64,000 bases of DNA. Origin: Mesocentrotus franciscanus (lineage: Eukaryota > Echinodermata > Echinoidea > Camarodonta > Strongylocentrotidae). How positions within the stretch are numbered: position 1 is the first letter of the stretch; every line of letters begins with the position of its first letter. The stretch lies in the NCBI GenBank assembly GCA_037976565.1, contig CP137669.1, positions 39,706,912 through 39,770,911 on the forward strand, written 5' to 3'. Under the pieces are notes generated by a model that was not told the DNA's origin, searched no databases, and was given only the letters and a program-made list of their open reading frames with translations. Shown one piece after another: positions 23,701-34,615 of the stretch. The position numbers and the translations under genes are program-made.

Positions 23701-24475
23701 AATGATCTATTATCAAGTTAACTTTATTGCATCCAAGTGTTCAAGTGACAAAGCATACTTTCAAAGCAACATTCATGCATGGAAAAGTTGTTTCTGTCGC
23801 ACGTTTACTCTCAGTGTGAATACAAAAATCCCATATTTCAATCCATGACCAGTACATGATATTTCTCAGAGGTTGATATTGTTTAGCCAGATATTACTAT
23901 GTATTGTTATAATTCCATTCATTTTTTTTTCATTTCATTTTGTGTTTCTTCCTAATGCAGAATTATGCCAATTGCCATTTTTCTTTCATGCAATGTCTGT
24001 TTCAATTTTTTTTCTCAACAATTGTTACTTTGATCTAAAATTGATCTATTTAGCTTGGGTAATGTATAGCACAAGTTGGATGATGCAAGCATTTGATTAA
24101 ACTACTTGGCATTCTTGGTTATTAATTTCATTCTTTAAATGATTGAAGTCTATCAAAACACTGGTAATTAAATGTGAAATCAAGTTTATATGATAAAGTA
24201 TGCTTACTATAAGATATCCTGAGAAAATGTAGAACCAAGGAGAAAGGAGAAAGCCAAATTTTCTGTAGGTTTCCTTGTTCACCTTGGCAATGATTACACA
24301 TTGCCCTTATGTGCCACCAAATTTCAAACATTTTAGGGGCGGGATTTGAGATCTTTGCATGTAAGGAATTAATATAATTTGTTTTGACTATTCTGACTAG
24401 AATGTATGACAGACCTTTGAACAGTGTTAACACCGTGTTTTACGAGACATTTAGACATCTTCTAAGCAAGCTAAC
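20750..24475. other. Long AT-rich spacer downstream of the gene
   Basis: About 3.7 kb of unique AT-rich DNA. Small frames on both strands (for example 21417-21680 (-), 23573-23848 (+), 23873-24100 (+)) have AT-driven composition and no domain. No repeats were recognised beyond short AT runs near 22170-22210. Confidence 0.5.
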
Positions 24476-24479
24476 TTTA

Positions 24480-24575
24480 AAAGTGATTCATGAAAATTGA
24501 CTATCAAATCGTCCGTAGAACAATATTCAGTAGATGGCAGGTTCAAATCCCGCTGGTTCCAAGATTTTTTCTGAC
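24480..24575 (+). mobile_element. tRNA-like SINE fragment
   Basis: A perfect box B, GGTTCAAATCC (24540-24550), sits in a T-arm-like context (GGCAGGTTCAAATCCCGCTGG). Box A upstream is not recognisable. This is most likely the decayed head of a tRNA-derived SINE; a functional tRNA is excluded by the missing D-arm. Confidence 0.45.
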
Positions 24576-24579
24576 TTGT

Positions 24580-27500
24580 TTTTCAGTAATAAGATCAAGC
24601 ACAAGATCTCTATTTACTAGGTACAAGCAACAACAAAGAAGAAGAAGAAAAAATATTTAAAGTATTCATTTAGTGTAACTATTGAAATTACAGAAAAAAG
24701 AAAATGCAGATGAAATAGATGAAAACAATATTGTGAATTTTGCATCACATTCAAAAGACTCCTATAAATTTCTAAAGAACTTAACCCTTTTTTACCATCT
24801 ATTTCATCACAAAATCATGAATCCCTTTAATGTATGTGACCATTGATTAATATCAATTAATCAAATGCCATTTTTAATATGGTATATGACTATACCAAAC
24901 ATATCTTAATTGATAAGTAATAAAACTATGCTCCAAAGCATTGTCTAAATGTCTCATATTTCTCAAACAGAATTACATTTATGTTTGGACAACTTAAAAA
25001 TTAAATATAAAGAAAATGTGGATAAGTTTTTTTCTTTCTTTATAACACAACCCATACAACGTTCATTTTTAATGGGGTTTTATCTTGAGTTATCAATAAG
25101 GATACATCGAATGAGTCATGTTAATGATTTCTGACTCATTTAAAAAATATGAATAGAAAGGAAATTAATAAACAATGACGCTTTTATTAAAACCCATTTT
25201 AAAAAATGTCAAATACTAAATTTTGTCCAACATTTAAGGCATACACAATTTCATGATGCAAAATATTTGTATGAAGTAATACACAAAAAATTAACGGTCA
25301 TGTACCTTTGGAAGAAAGATAGTAAAATCATGTCCTTTTGTATATTTAATCAAATGCTTGCAACTCAAGGACAAATATTATGAGTTTTTTTATGCAAAGC
25401 AAACCATACATGGTCCATCAACACATGGTCAAATTGAAGTACTGAGAAGCCCTCTAACATGATGCATTTAGAACGGCCCAAGGGTGAAGGAATCTGTTCT
25501 ATAGAGGTGTGGCCAGTGGTTGACAAGCATGTATGGTAGGCTTTGTGAGAGTAGCTCCACCGTTTGGTTTGAGTTAGTTAGACGTAGTCATCGGTAACAT
25601 CTATGTGTTTGCCAAATTTTAGCTGTGATGCGACACCGGACTGAAATCCTACGATTTGTAAAGGTTAACATAGAAGGTTAAAGATTTTTTATTTAAATTA
25701 CTGTTGTGTTTTGCTCTTCCAGTTAAATTGTAATTTAAAGAGGATGAATTGAATTGCTTTGAACTAGAACAAAGAGATACCTTTGAGAGTATAATGATGC
25801 TGTTTGAAGTGACAATCTTGATTCTTAGCTCTAGATCACTGTAGGCTGTCAAAGGCGAAGGAAGTTTCTCAACATATCAAAGAAGCATATCTCTTAGATT
25901 TCTCTTTGAATCAGAGGTATAGGAAAAGGAAATAGCATGAAAAAGTAATGACACTTCCGTCACATATTTGAATTCATTGCTTATATTTCTCTTTTTATAT
26001 TGCCCACAGTGTGTTATATAAAGGTCCTTAAATTTTGGTTGTATCTAGCATATGTTATATTATTGTAAAATGCCAATTTATATCATTGAAGATATACTTC
26101 TATTTGCTAAAAATAAAAATCAAACGTAAACATGATAATATTATGAGCTGAATTATTGTAGGGCCTCCTTTCTATCTTCTCCTTGAGCTATTGTCTTTCT
26201 GCAGCTAAACTTGTCAATTTCTTTGTTTATAATATCTCACTTAATATCGTCTCATTTCAAAGTCCCTTAGATAGATTTTGTCTACAATGTAGGCAATATA
26301 TTTAACTTTCAAGAACTATCACCCCAAAATATAATGATCTCAACAAATCGGGATGTACCTGTACAGTTTGCTCTATGGGAGAGCTGCAATTTGGTGGCAT
26401 TTTCTAGCATTCAAATGATACTGCTTGAATGAAAGAAAAGCCACTTCATTATATATTCATATTTTGACCATCAAAATACAATGATGCATTTGGTACAATG
26501 AGTAAACTCCAAATTGCGGTGACTCGTACATTAGCAAACACATCTGCCTCAATTGTTGGGTAGAATTTTGCATCAAACCCCCACAAGCTATGCATGGTAG
26601 ATGTGAATATCCATTGTATGTATGCCAAGATGAGGATACAATGATACAAAAGTGAAGAGGAAACGACGTAACCTTGGATAGCATTGGTTCAAGAAAGTTG
26701 AGCTTTGTGTGTTCATTCTCATACCATGATCACAATGGTGAGCAGGCTATCCAATCGATTCGATTAACGTCAGTTGGTAGGGCCCTGGGGACTGGCCAAC
26801 ACCTGACTATCTGATTCACATGACGATATCCCATCCCTCCTAACCCCCAAGCTGTAGCCTCTCTCTCTCTATCTTACTCCAACCTCTGTAGACAAAACCT
26901 CTCCTTTTCTCCTTTTCTCTCCATCAGTTTAAACCACCATTATGAATGAATGATTGAATGTATTATTCTTTATCATATCATTATCATTAGATAAACTATC
27001 ATTATTACGTATCATTACTGTATAGGCCATAATGACAGAGGTATGAGATCTAAAAGAAAAAAAATATTGTGTTATATGCACTTAAGCAATTGGAAGTATG
27101 AATCTTCTTAATCTTGCAATAAATTGGTAATTGGAAACCATATGAAAACAAAATAGTCAATAGTCTATGCTTCTTCCATCAAATATATTCTCTATCAATT
27201 AAGAGATAGCCTTGAATTTTGGTAATCATGAAAATCAAATTATGCCTCATTCACAAACAAAATATAATTTAAGTCCAAATCAGCTAAGATAATAGGAGGA
27301 CATCAAGATGTGCATAGACTACAATATACATTGTCCCATGAATGCATATCCATGTTGGCACTTTTCATTGTATACAGTATTCAACAGGTGATTTCTGCTG
27401 GTCAAAGCAATCCATCAATAGGGTTTTAAAGAACATTTCATGATTCATTATGGATTTTAGATTTGTTTTCTTTTGATGTATATATTTTCATTACCAGAAT

Positions 27501-28975
27501 TCAAGGTTACTTTCAGAAACTGTTTCTAAGCTTAGTTCTGATCTATTTCATTGAAGGTTTCTTCAACCAGCATAACCAATTCAAACTTTTACAGTTTGGT
27601 TTCCATTTTAGCATTCTGTTAAATATTGAATGAAGGCATACAAAGTGTAGTATCTATTTGTAACCTCATTGTTCATAACACTTATCAATTTTTTTCACAG
27701 CTTTTGGAGGATTATTTATCCAAAATATTGATTTCATTAAATAAAGGTGTTTATACTTGCACACTTATTAGTCCTTGTGTTTTGATCCCTAGTACTATAT
27801 CGGAGAGCTGAAGCCAAAATCCTCTCTGCTCATGTACATTTTACAGTTTTAGAAACAATTGGTCTGTTTAGAATTACCAGGATGTTAACTCCATGTTAAA
27901 GTAGGCTCCTAAGTAACAGACCAAAATAAATGGCAGAAACTCAATATTTTCAATACTCAAGTATTTTCTGGTGGATAGGATTTAATGAAATAGATCAAAG
28001 CAAAATGTGAAGTGGAAATCTTATACTTTACACTCGTATACAGTTTGGTGATAAGCATTGTAAAACAATATGTGAAGTTGCATTTCAATACCTTCTCCAT
28101 TGGTCTTGATTAGACACCATTCTTGTCTAAACACTACCGTTTTCAAATCATTATGATTGATCTTCATGTGTTGAGAAATGAAATGGACAGATTAATGCAG
28201 ATTTACCTGCCAACTATATTTACTCAAATTGCAGAGTAAACTTATATATAACTGGACAGTTGAAATAGTGTAGTATAAATAGTGGCACTGGAATATCAGT
28301 AACTGTCTAATGGGTGCAAAAGAAAAGATTTCCATTTGTAAGAAATGAGTGTGATGAATGTGTGTTTGTAAAGTACTGCAAAATGATTTCAACTTTTCCA
28401 ACTCAGTCTTACAACAAGAAGCAAAACATTGTTCCATATGTTCACTTTGAATACAGTTTAGTTTTATATGATCAAATTGGACTAATAAAAGATCAAATTT
28501 ACACTTTTAGAAAATGAAATAAAAGATTTTGAGATGGAAAATTGTAACTTCTTTATGTGGAAAGATTGGAAAAGTTTTGAATCATTCCATGTTTATTGAA
28601 TGCAGCATATGTGCAAGAAGATTGAAAATAGTATGTAGTTATTTGTCAACTTTGGTTGATTTTTTCTATACTATGGTGGATATCACAGGAAATGTCTTAG
28701 ACTCTTGGTGTACTATATGTTATGGATAATAGTTCTAAGAATTATCATATGTCATGAGACACTGCATGCAAACTATTTTTAGCATTGTTAAAGATACGAT
28801 GGTTTTTTCAATAATACTCATATTCCATAAATACTAGCCTTATATACCTGAGGCCTTTTTGTTCTATGGTTTGAAATTATTAGTCCACAGATTCAATCTA
28901 CCTATAGCTCATATGACTGCATTCAAAATTCCTGGTGACTAAATGTTCAATATAATTTCACTTCATGCCAAAACA
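24580..28975. other. Long AT-rich spacer
   Basis: About 4.4 kb of mostly unique AT-rich DNA. Isolated acceptor-like sites (CTTTCTGCAG near 26204, TTTTTTTCACAG near 27701) have no matching open exon. Short frames here show no domain or repeat. Confidence 0.5.
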
Positions 28976-28979
28976 CACC

Positions 28980-29217
28980 ACATATATTAATTATATCTCA
29001 CAGTCTCTCTATTCTCCTTCTCTCTTCTCTCTTCTTCTGTTTCCCTTGCTTTCCTCATTTGTGTCTTTCGTTTTCCTTCTTATATCCATATGTTCTTTTT
29101 CACTCTCATCCTCTTTCATCACTTCTATGTTCTCCTTTCTCTCTCTGTCTTTTTATCCACATCTCTTTTTTTCTTTACATCTATATTACACATCAATCTC
29201 TCTCTCTCTCAAAAAAA
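28980..29217. repeat. CT-rich low-complexity tract
   Basis: Interrupted pyrimidine tract ending in pure (TC)n at 29192-29208. It explains the Ser/Phe/Leu-rich frame 28965-29228. Confidence 0.85.
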
Positions 29218-29403
29218 ATCTCCATTAAAGTCTGAAGAGACTTAAATTGACATGATGGTACATTATGCATTGGTAGACAAGAAAGGTTGAAACACTGGTT
29301 TAGAAATGTGTCCACCCTATTCTCAAAGCAACAATTATTTTTCTCACTTTCTTGGGGTAGAAAAGATAGAGAAACTGTCTTGCAAAATGAGCCCATCCCT
29401 ATA

Positions 29404-29486
29404 AATTTGTCACTGGTTTCTTGAAACCAATGTATGCCCATATACTGAAGTATTATAGGCCGGTTAGCAAAAACCAGTGACAAATT
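29404..29486. repeat. Perfect 16-bp inverted repeat hairpin
   Basis: AATTTGTCACTGGTTT (29404-29419) and AAACCAGTGACAAATT (29471-29486) are exact reverse complements around a 51-nt loop. It may be a remnant of a short palindromic element. Confidence 0.8.
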
Positions 29487-29535
29487 GAAGTTGACTGGGA
29501 AAGAGACATGATATGACAAAAACTAGAGAGGCAAC

Positions 29536-29708
29536 TTATGCTGGGCTAGAGGGCTTTGAAGACCTGCTAGGGAAAAGATTTTTTCTATTACAGATCATCA
29601 GTTCTTCAGATGCACCATCATCCCTGACATCCCAACCACTATCATCCTCAGTATCATCATCATCATGGGCATCGATCTCATCAATCGTCATCATATTCAT
29701 GCTTATGA
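29536..29708 (-). CDS. Candidate terminal coding exon, acidic C-terminus
   Basis: Reading the minus strand, an acceptor-like ATCCTCTGCAG lies directly before 29708. From there a frame of 56 codons runs to TAA at 29536. The product is acidic in the middle (IDEIDAHDDDDTEDDSGWD), then DVRDDGASEELMICNRKN, ending SRSSKPSSPA. GC content is higher than around it. The Asp run partly reflects a GAT microsatellite, so the acidic character is weak evidence. The downstream 35 residues are not repetitive. No upstream exon was identified. It could be a chance open frame. Confidence 0.25.
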
Positions 29709-29909
29709 CTGCAGAGGATTTCAGCAAGCCCTTTTGCACGAAAACTTGTATCAAATGCATTGCAGTCAGTCAGATAAATTGGTTAAGTGTTATCATGCCA
29801 AACAGACAGCAACTTATCCTTTACCCCTTTGAAAAGTCTGAAGTTGCTAAGTGTGAATCAAACAATCAAAATGTTGGGAAAACTTGCATATACTCTAAGA
29901 ATTAAATGA

Positions 29910-30225
29910 CTTCACGTAAATGCATTTGATGGAGAGTTTCATGCAATGGGGGCATTATTTTGAAGAATACTGAAGGAATACTACCAATGAAATCAAAGCA
30001 ATTGATCAGTTGATGAACAGACAACAAGGCTTCTTCTAGTTCCTGTATTGACTAAGTATCTCCAATTTCTATTGACCTGGTATATCTTGAGCATGAGAAC
30101 TTTCTTTCAAAATGGACCTTTTCCATAAAATGTATAAAACTATGAATCAGAAACAGGTCTTTCCTTTGAATAACAACAATCACAAACTTGTTTTCATCTA
30201 AAGGCTTGTAACAAGTTACTTTTTA
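29910..30225. other. Spacer, nothing recognised
   Basis: Unique AT-rich DNA between the candidate minus-strand exon and an (AT)n run. Confidence 0.5.
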
Positions 30226-30268
30226 TGTTCTATATATATGTTATATATATATATATATATATATATAA
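30226..30268. repeat. (AT)n microsatellite
   Basis: TATATATATGTT followed by about 12 TA units. Confidence 0.9.
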
Positions 30269-30828
30269 CAAGAACCATGTACTTTCTGTGGAGGTGAAGA
30301 CAATTGTTCATCTTTATTTATTAGTGATTTTGAAAATCTGGGGGAAAATTTGCATATTTAACATACAAGTGTATTTTCAGCAATCATATAAGTAAAGTAA
30401 AGTTTAATGAACAGCAAAATTGACATAGAAATTCATGATGAATAGATTTAGATTGAAATCTTTAAAAAGATATCTTTTTTTAAAAGCAAGTTCTCATGTA
30501 ACTTTCTATATTAAAAATGTAATTTCTCACTGGTGTGGATATCAAAGACAATATATAAATAATCAAAGGTATGAAGTGTCTTAATCTATGACTTATAACT
30601 ATATATTTTCATGGCATTTTCCTATGAACTAATCTTCCATTAACAATTGGTAAAGGGTATGAATTAAGCATCTGAAGTATTCCTATATAATGAGTTGTTT
30701 GTTGCACAGTTGTTGGGGTTCACAATGCACGATAATATAATTTGAGGTGTAATGTGGTGTCATACTGGAATACATACCTTTCTATCAAGTTTCGTCTTCC
30801 TTAGATGTGGATGTAGTGCTACAAATAT

Positions 30829-31035
30829 ATTGTGTGCTGAGAGCTAGATGGACTTTAATGCAGACCCGTCTGGCCTATCCACAGACTACATTGTGTGTTC
30901 AGAGCCAGAATGGCGTTACAGAGTTTAATGTCACCTAGCTCACCACAGACTACACCCTCTATTGAGAGCCAGAAGGGTGTTACCTCTGTTTTAAAGTATA
31001 CGAGCTAATGCCCTTCTGGCTCCAAACAGACTATA
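30829..31035. repeat. Dispersed hairpin repeat, copy C: three tandem units
   Basis: Three adjacent ~63-bp units begin GAGAGCTAGATGG (30839), AGAGCCAGAATGG (30901) and AGAGCCAGAAGGG (30965). The first two are followed by CACAGACTACA and the third by ACAGACTATA. The third is the best hairpin in the window. AGCCAGAAGGGTGTTA pairs over 16 bp, with two G-U wobbles, with TAATGCCCTTCTGGCT, leaving a loop of about 24 nt (CTCTGTTTTAAAGTATACGA). Loop sequence as well as stem is conserved among copies B, D and E, so this is one family and not chance palindromes. It could be a tiny MITE or a hairpin RNA source. Confidence 0.85.
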
Positions 31036-31078
31036 GTTGAGCTGCATCCCTTTGGTGCGTCTATTATGAGTGTTGATC

Positions 31079-31232
31079 TTGCACAAAACTTACCATTGAT
31101 GGTAACTTTGCCATCAATGGCAACTACCATGGTAACAGGGCTCAACAGCCAATCAAAATCAAGGTTCTCATGGTAGTTACCATTGATGGCAAAGTTACCA
31201 TCAATGGTAAGTTTTGTGCAACGGGGCCCTGG
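31079..31232. mobile_element. Palindromic MITE (GGGCCC-tipped)
   Basis: TTGCACAAAACTTACCATTG at the left is mirrored by CAATGGTAAGTTTTGTGCAA at the right, and the right tip continues into CGGGGCCCTGG. Each arm also contains the internal inverted motif TACCATTGATGGTA. The left tip lacks the CGGGGCCC part, so that end is truncated. There is no ORF. I recall this repeat type from sea urchin and other marine invertebrate genomes. Confidence 0.85.
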
Positions 31233-31440
31233 TTATAATAACAGAGTCATACTACTATGACCGACAAGACTGATAAGCAGACAGGGTAGTCAATATATGA
31301 CCACCATTTCTCATGTATGTGTTTATATGCATGTCCAGCACATTTAGAGGAAATATGGTTAGTATCACAATTATTCTTATTAATAAATAATTTCTTCTTT
31401 TCTTTTGTGCTTAAAATATACTCAGGTGTATACTCAGGTG

Positions 31441-31485
31441 TATAATGGTGTACAGCGGTAATCTTTTTATTCCTTTTTCTTGCAG
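31441..31485 (+). other. Strong 3' splice acceptor-like site
   Basis: TTTTTATTCCTTTTTCTTGCAG ends with AG at 31484-31485 and is followed by ATCATTT. It is one of the best acceptor matches seen and lies 150 bp before a second strong acceptor at 31634-31635. A good donor directly after it was not found. Confidence 0.35.
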
Positions 31486-31635
31486 ATCATTTATTCCCAT
31501 ATTTAGATAACCAAATATGAAGGGAAAGTAATCATAATCCTTGATGTAATCAATTATTCATTGTCAATTTCAAGTGATGATGGTTGTGATTTGGCACCAG
31601 GTCATATGTATACTAACTGACTTTTTTTTTTGCAG

Positions 31636-31669
31636 ATTTCTCATTCATTTCCAGAGTTCTCGAGAGAGA

Positions 31670-31713
<44 letters not shown>

Positions 31714-31793
31714 GAGAGATTCTAAACTTAAGTTTAATAATATACTGACTTCAACTTGCTGAATCCTGAGAGTTGTAAAGATAATTACTCCAG
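31636..31793 (+). other. Candidate non-coding exon with canonical splice signals
   Basis: Upstream is a perfect branch point TACTAAC (31611-31617), then a T-rich tract, then GCAG at 31632-31635. The 158-bp candidate exon ends CAG|GTAAAT (donor after 31793). It contains a (GA)n tract and stop codons in the frames I read, so it would be UTR, lncRNA or a cryptic exon. Confidence 0.35.
31661..31720. repeat. (GA)n microsatellite
   Basis: About 60 bp of GA with ACAG and AAAG interruptions, inside the candidate exon. It encodes the Arg-Glu run of the local frame. Confidence 0.9.
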
Positions 31794-31926
31794 GTAAATT
31801 GGTCTACTCATGAATTACATGAGCATTGCAATGAATCAGGCACAATGCTAAGCCTTTCCATACATACCTTGTTAGATGTATAAACCATACGTCACTTTCT
31901 CAACGTGTGTCAAATTAATTTCTGCT

Positions 31927-31934
31927 TGACGTCA
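31927..31934. promoter_or_regulatory. Full CRE palindrome (CREB/ATF-type)
   Basis: TGACGTCA is the full consensus, and a half-site ACGTCAC lies about 40 bp upstream near 31889. Occurrence by chance once per 64 kb is expected, so this is weak support. Confidence 0.25.
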
Positions 31935-31939
31935 CGCTT

Positions 31940-32575
31940 TTAATTGAGTTTTGGAGATATTACACTCATATACATCTATTTTAAAGGAACATAATTGTTC
32001 CATTAGAGATGCATCTGTAATGATGGGGGGCCCAATTTAAATTCTATCCTTTTTTTGCCCTCTGCTCATAATTTCATTTTCTGTTTCTGTGGCAACAGCC
32101 ATAAAAATTGGAATTACGCATGCCAAATAGTGTGCGTCAGTTGGGTACTATTGAAAGGGATTCCCGATGCGTAGATACAAATAATACTCTATTTCAAAAA
32201 CACCTCTCAAATAGAAAATGATTATACATCTGTCTTTCAATGTAACTAAGTGAGAATAAAAGCAAAAATGATTACCTGATAATTCAAATGTTTGATAATC
32301 ATGGAAGGTTTTACAATCACAAATTGTTCAGACTGATAGGTTTACACTTGGGCTTGATGCCAATTGTCTGAATTTTAGGAAAGGACAGAGTTTTATGTGA
32401 CTCATATATATTGTATGAAGAGTTGTTTTAATGACATATTCCAGTGCTAACAATGGGAATACTTGTCACAATTGATCATCATTAGTTTAATATTAATGGG
32501 ATTCTGTGTTTTTTTTTAACCCTAGGGGTAAATAGATTCTATTTATTAGAGTGTGTGGGACTGAGGCCGTGATAC
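31940..32575. other. Spacer, nothing recognised
   Basis: Unique moderate-AT DNA. No frame or repeat was supported. Confidence 0.5.
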
Positions 32576-32579
32576 CTTA

Positions 32580-33238
32580 AGCTTGGGTCACACTAGGCGT
32601 ATAACTGTTTGCCGATTTCTGACAACCAGCAAAAGCTGCAACCATCAACAAGCAATTTGCAAAACTATATATTGGGTGATCAGATTTTTACCAGGCTGCT
32701 GCAGCAGTAAAAAATAGTTAATTTTCATAAATAAATCATCACAGAATAACATGATCTATGTAGAACAAGAAACAGTATAAGCAATGAAGTTTCTTCAACT
32801 TTTATTTCCATGGAAAAGTCTCAAACACACTAAATTTGTGAACCAGCAATATAAGCAACAATACAATTTTCAAACTTAAAAATCAAATTCCTTCCTGGTT
32901 GTTGATGTTCAGTAAACGTTTGGAGTTTAATTAGTAACTGATCGTACATCATTCTTAGATCCCCTGCCAACCTTTTCTCAACTAAATATTGCCTGGTAAT
33001 AGTCAACAACCCCTCTTGCCTACCCTTGGAAGACCAAGAAAACCTTTCCATGACCAGTTTGGTCAGAAAAATGTTTTCTATGCAGCAGCATAAACCTCCA
33101 GCCAACCAAAATGCTCCGAAGTCCACTGACAACCTTTGAAAGACTGACAAAAACCTCTCTGCAACCCCCGACAACTAACTCCAGACCAGTGAATGTTGGG
33201 TGCCTGTGACCAGTGTTATCTCTAGTGTGACTTAGGCT
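32580..33238. mobile_element. Harbinger-like non-autonomous element (TTA target duplication)
   Basis: Left tip AGCTTGGGTCACACTAG (from 32580) and right tip CTAGTGTGACTTAGGCT (to 33238) are 17-bp inverted repeats with three mismatches. They are flanked by TTA at 32577-32579 and 33239-33241. A 3-bp TWA duplication is typical of PIF/Harbinger elements. The 659-bp interior has a 114-codon minus-strand frame (32830-33174) that resembles no transposase I know and is probably incidental. Confidence 0.8.
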
Positions 33239-33434
33239 TTAGTCATGCTATGAATAGTATATTAAAATCGTGAATTTCTCATGATTTTTTTCAAAATGTA
33301 GCTTGTATAAGGGCTTGGTACATTCTATCTGTACTCCAACCAGCAGGGGAGAAAATGTGAGAAATCTTTTAAAATTACTTTGAGATGAGATGATGCTCCC
33401 ATTACATCCCATTTACTTTTAAACATGTTTACAT

Positions 33435-33966
33435 TAAGGCTGCGACGAGTACTCGCACTGTTGACAACTACTCGAGTACGATTTCTCGTACTCGAATACT
33501 CGGCCGCCATTTCCCCCCCCGATCACCTGGCACTGTCCAGGCCGACGGTCACCCGTGCCAGAAGAGCACCGGCATGGGTAAAAATGTTTCCCAGCTCAAT
33601 CATACACAGGGTGTCACTGTCAACTCACCACTCAGAAAGTGGGACCAAATCTCCGGATTTCTGTTTGGACTGTCATCTTTAGTTTTAAAACATTGTTTCA
33701 ATTATTTGTCAAAAATTCAAAAGCACAAATAAGTGCTTTCAACAGCAACTTACTTGAAGTAAAATCGCGTGGGTTTTCAGAGACGAACCTTCGTACTGTT
33801 CGTAGTATGGTGTTGGCAAAAAAAAATCAAAAAATCAAAAAATCAAAAATTTCAAAAAAATTCAAAAAATTCAACAAAAAAAACATGGCGTCCGAGTATT
33901 TGAGTACTCGCCTGTAAGCCTAGGAGTGTACATGAGTACCTCATTACACGGTTATGCACAGCCCTA
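33435..33966. mobile_element. hAT-like non-autonomous element with 8-bp target duplication
   Basis: The left end TAAGGCTGCGACGAGTACTCG and right end (reverse complement) TAGGGCTGTGCATAACCG form short imperfect inverted tips. They are flanked by GTTTACAT (33427-33434) and GTATACAT (33967-33974), a 7/8 match at the 8-bp length expected for hAT transposons. Subterminal palindromic motifs AGTACTCG / CGAGTACT recur at both ends. The interior includes an A-rich AAAAAATC tandem stretch (33817-33880). Frames here are not genes. Confidence 0.8.
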
Positions 33967-34007
33967 GTATACATAGTGCTCTGTAAGTGATTGCAGACGA
34001 ACTGCTT

Positions 34008-34073
34008 TTTACCTGCCCAGTACACCCTTAAATGATCTAAAATACATTCTTCCATGATATAGTTCTTATTATA
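34008..34073 (+). repeat. Satellite unit fragment (85-bp family)
   Basis: Starts TTACCTGCCCAGTACACCC and runs through TACATTCTTCCATGATATAG. It is the first unit of the satellite that resumes at 34534, 35150 and 35796-36222. Confidence 0.85.
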
Positions 34074-34533
34074 TATCTCACTTTAGAAATCTAGCCCTCT
34101 GATTGGTCGAAATTGGAGTCGTGATTTTAACAATGCCCGCCTACCAGTCAATAGTCTTTTAAAAAGTGCCCTCATACTACTATCCCCATTGGTTTACGTG
34201 TTAAAATTGTCATTGTGCAAGCGCGGACACCATACAGTGCTTTTTGTCTGCGATTCCCAAATGATTGAAAATATTTCAGTAATTTTTCCAGCGAAGATTA
34301 ACAGACAGTGTCTCAGATTTTCTGTGATGTTTTAACCAATCTTCACTCAAGAAAAGGATAAAGTAAGAATTCTTGGTAGATTTTTGTGTCAATTCAGGAT
34401 ATAAAAGAGATATCTACTGCTTTAAATTTCGAGAACTGGCTGTTTCTATACTGGCTCGCGGGAAAGTTGCATCCGCAACTTCCCCTTGAGCTTATAAAAA
34501 CAGCCAGTCCTCTCATAGCAGTCGATATCTCTA
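34074..34533 (+). mobile_element. Element X copy 1 (forward)
   Basis: Begins TATATCTCACTTTAGAAATC, includes GATTGGTCGAAATTGGAGTC, GCGATTCCCAAATGATTG and AGATTAACAGACAGTGTCTC, and ends at GCAGTCGATATCTCTATA. The same blocks recur inverted in copy 2 and forward in copy 3. The distal part is itself a short inverted pair (AACTGGCTGTTTCTATACTGG and TAAAAACAGCCAGTCCTC). It is a non-autonomous element of unassigned class. Confidence 0.85.
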
Positions 34534-34615
34534 TACTATATCACCTCAGATAAAGTGCCATTTACCTGCCCAGTACACCCTTAAATGATCTAAAATACAT
34601 TCTTCCATGATATAT
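34534..34615 (+). repeat. Satellite unit between element X copies 1 and 2
   Basis: One ~82-bp unit of the same satellite (ATTTACCTGCCCAGTACACC near 34559), cut at the same internal place as its neighbours. Confidence 0.85.

Noticed and set aside
32830..33174. 114-codon minus-strand frame inside the Harbinger-like element
   Set aside because: No DDE transposase or Myb-like motif is visible; probably incidental to a non-autonomous element.
33425..33917. Two frames, 85 and 92 codons
   Set aside because: They lie inside the hAT-like element and its A-rich tandem stretch and have no transposase motif.
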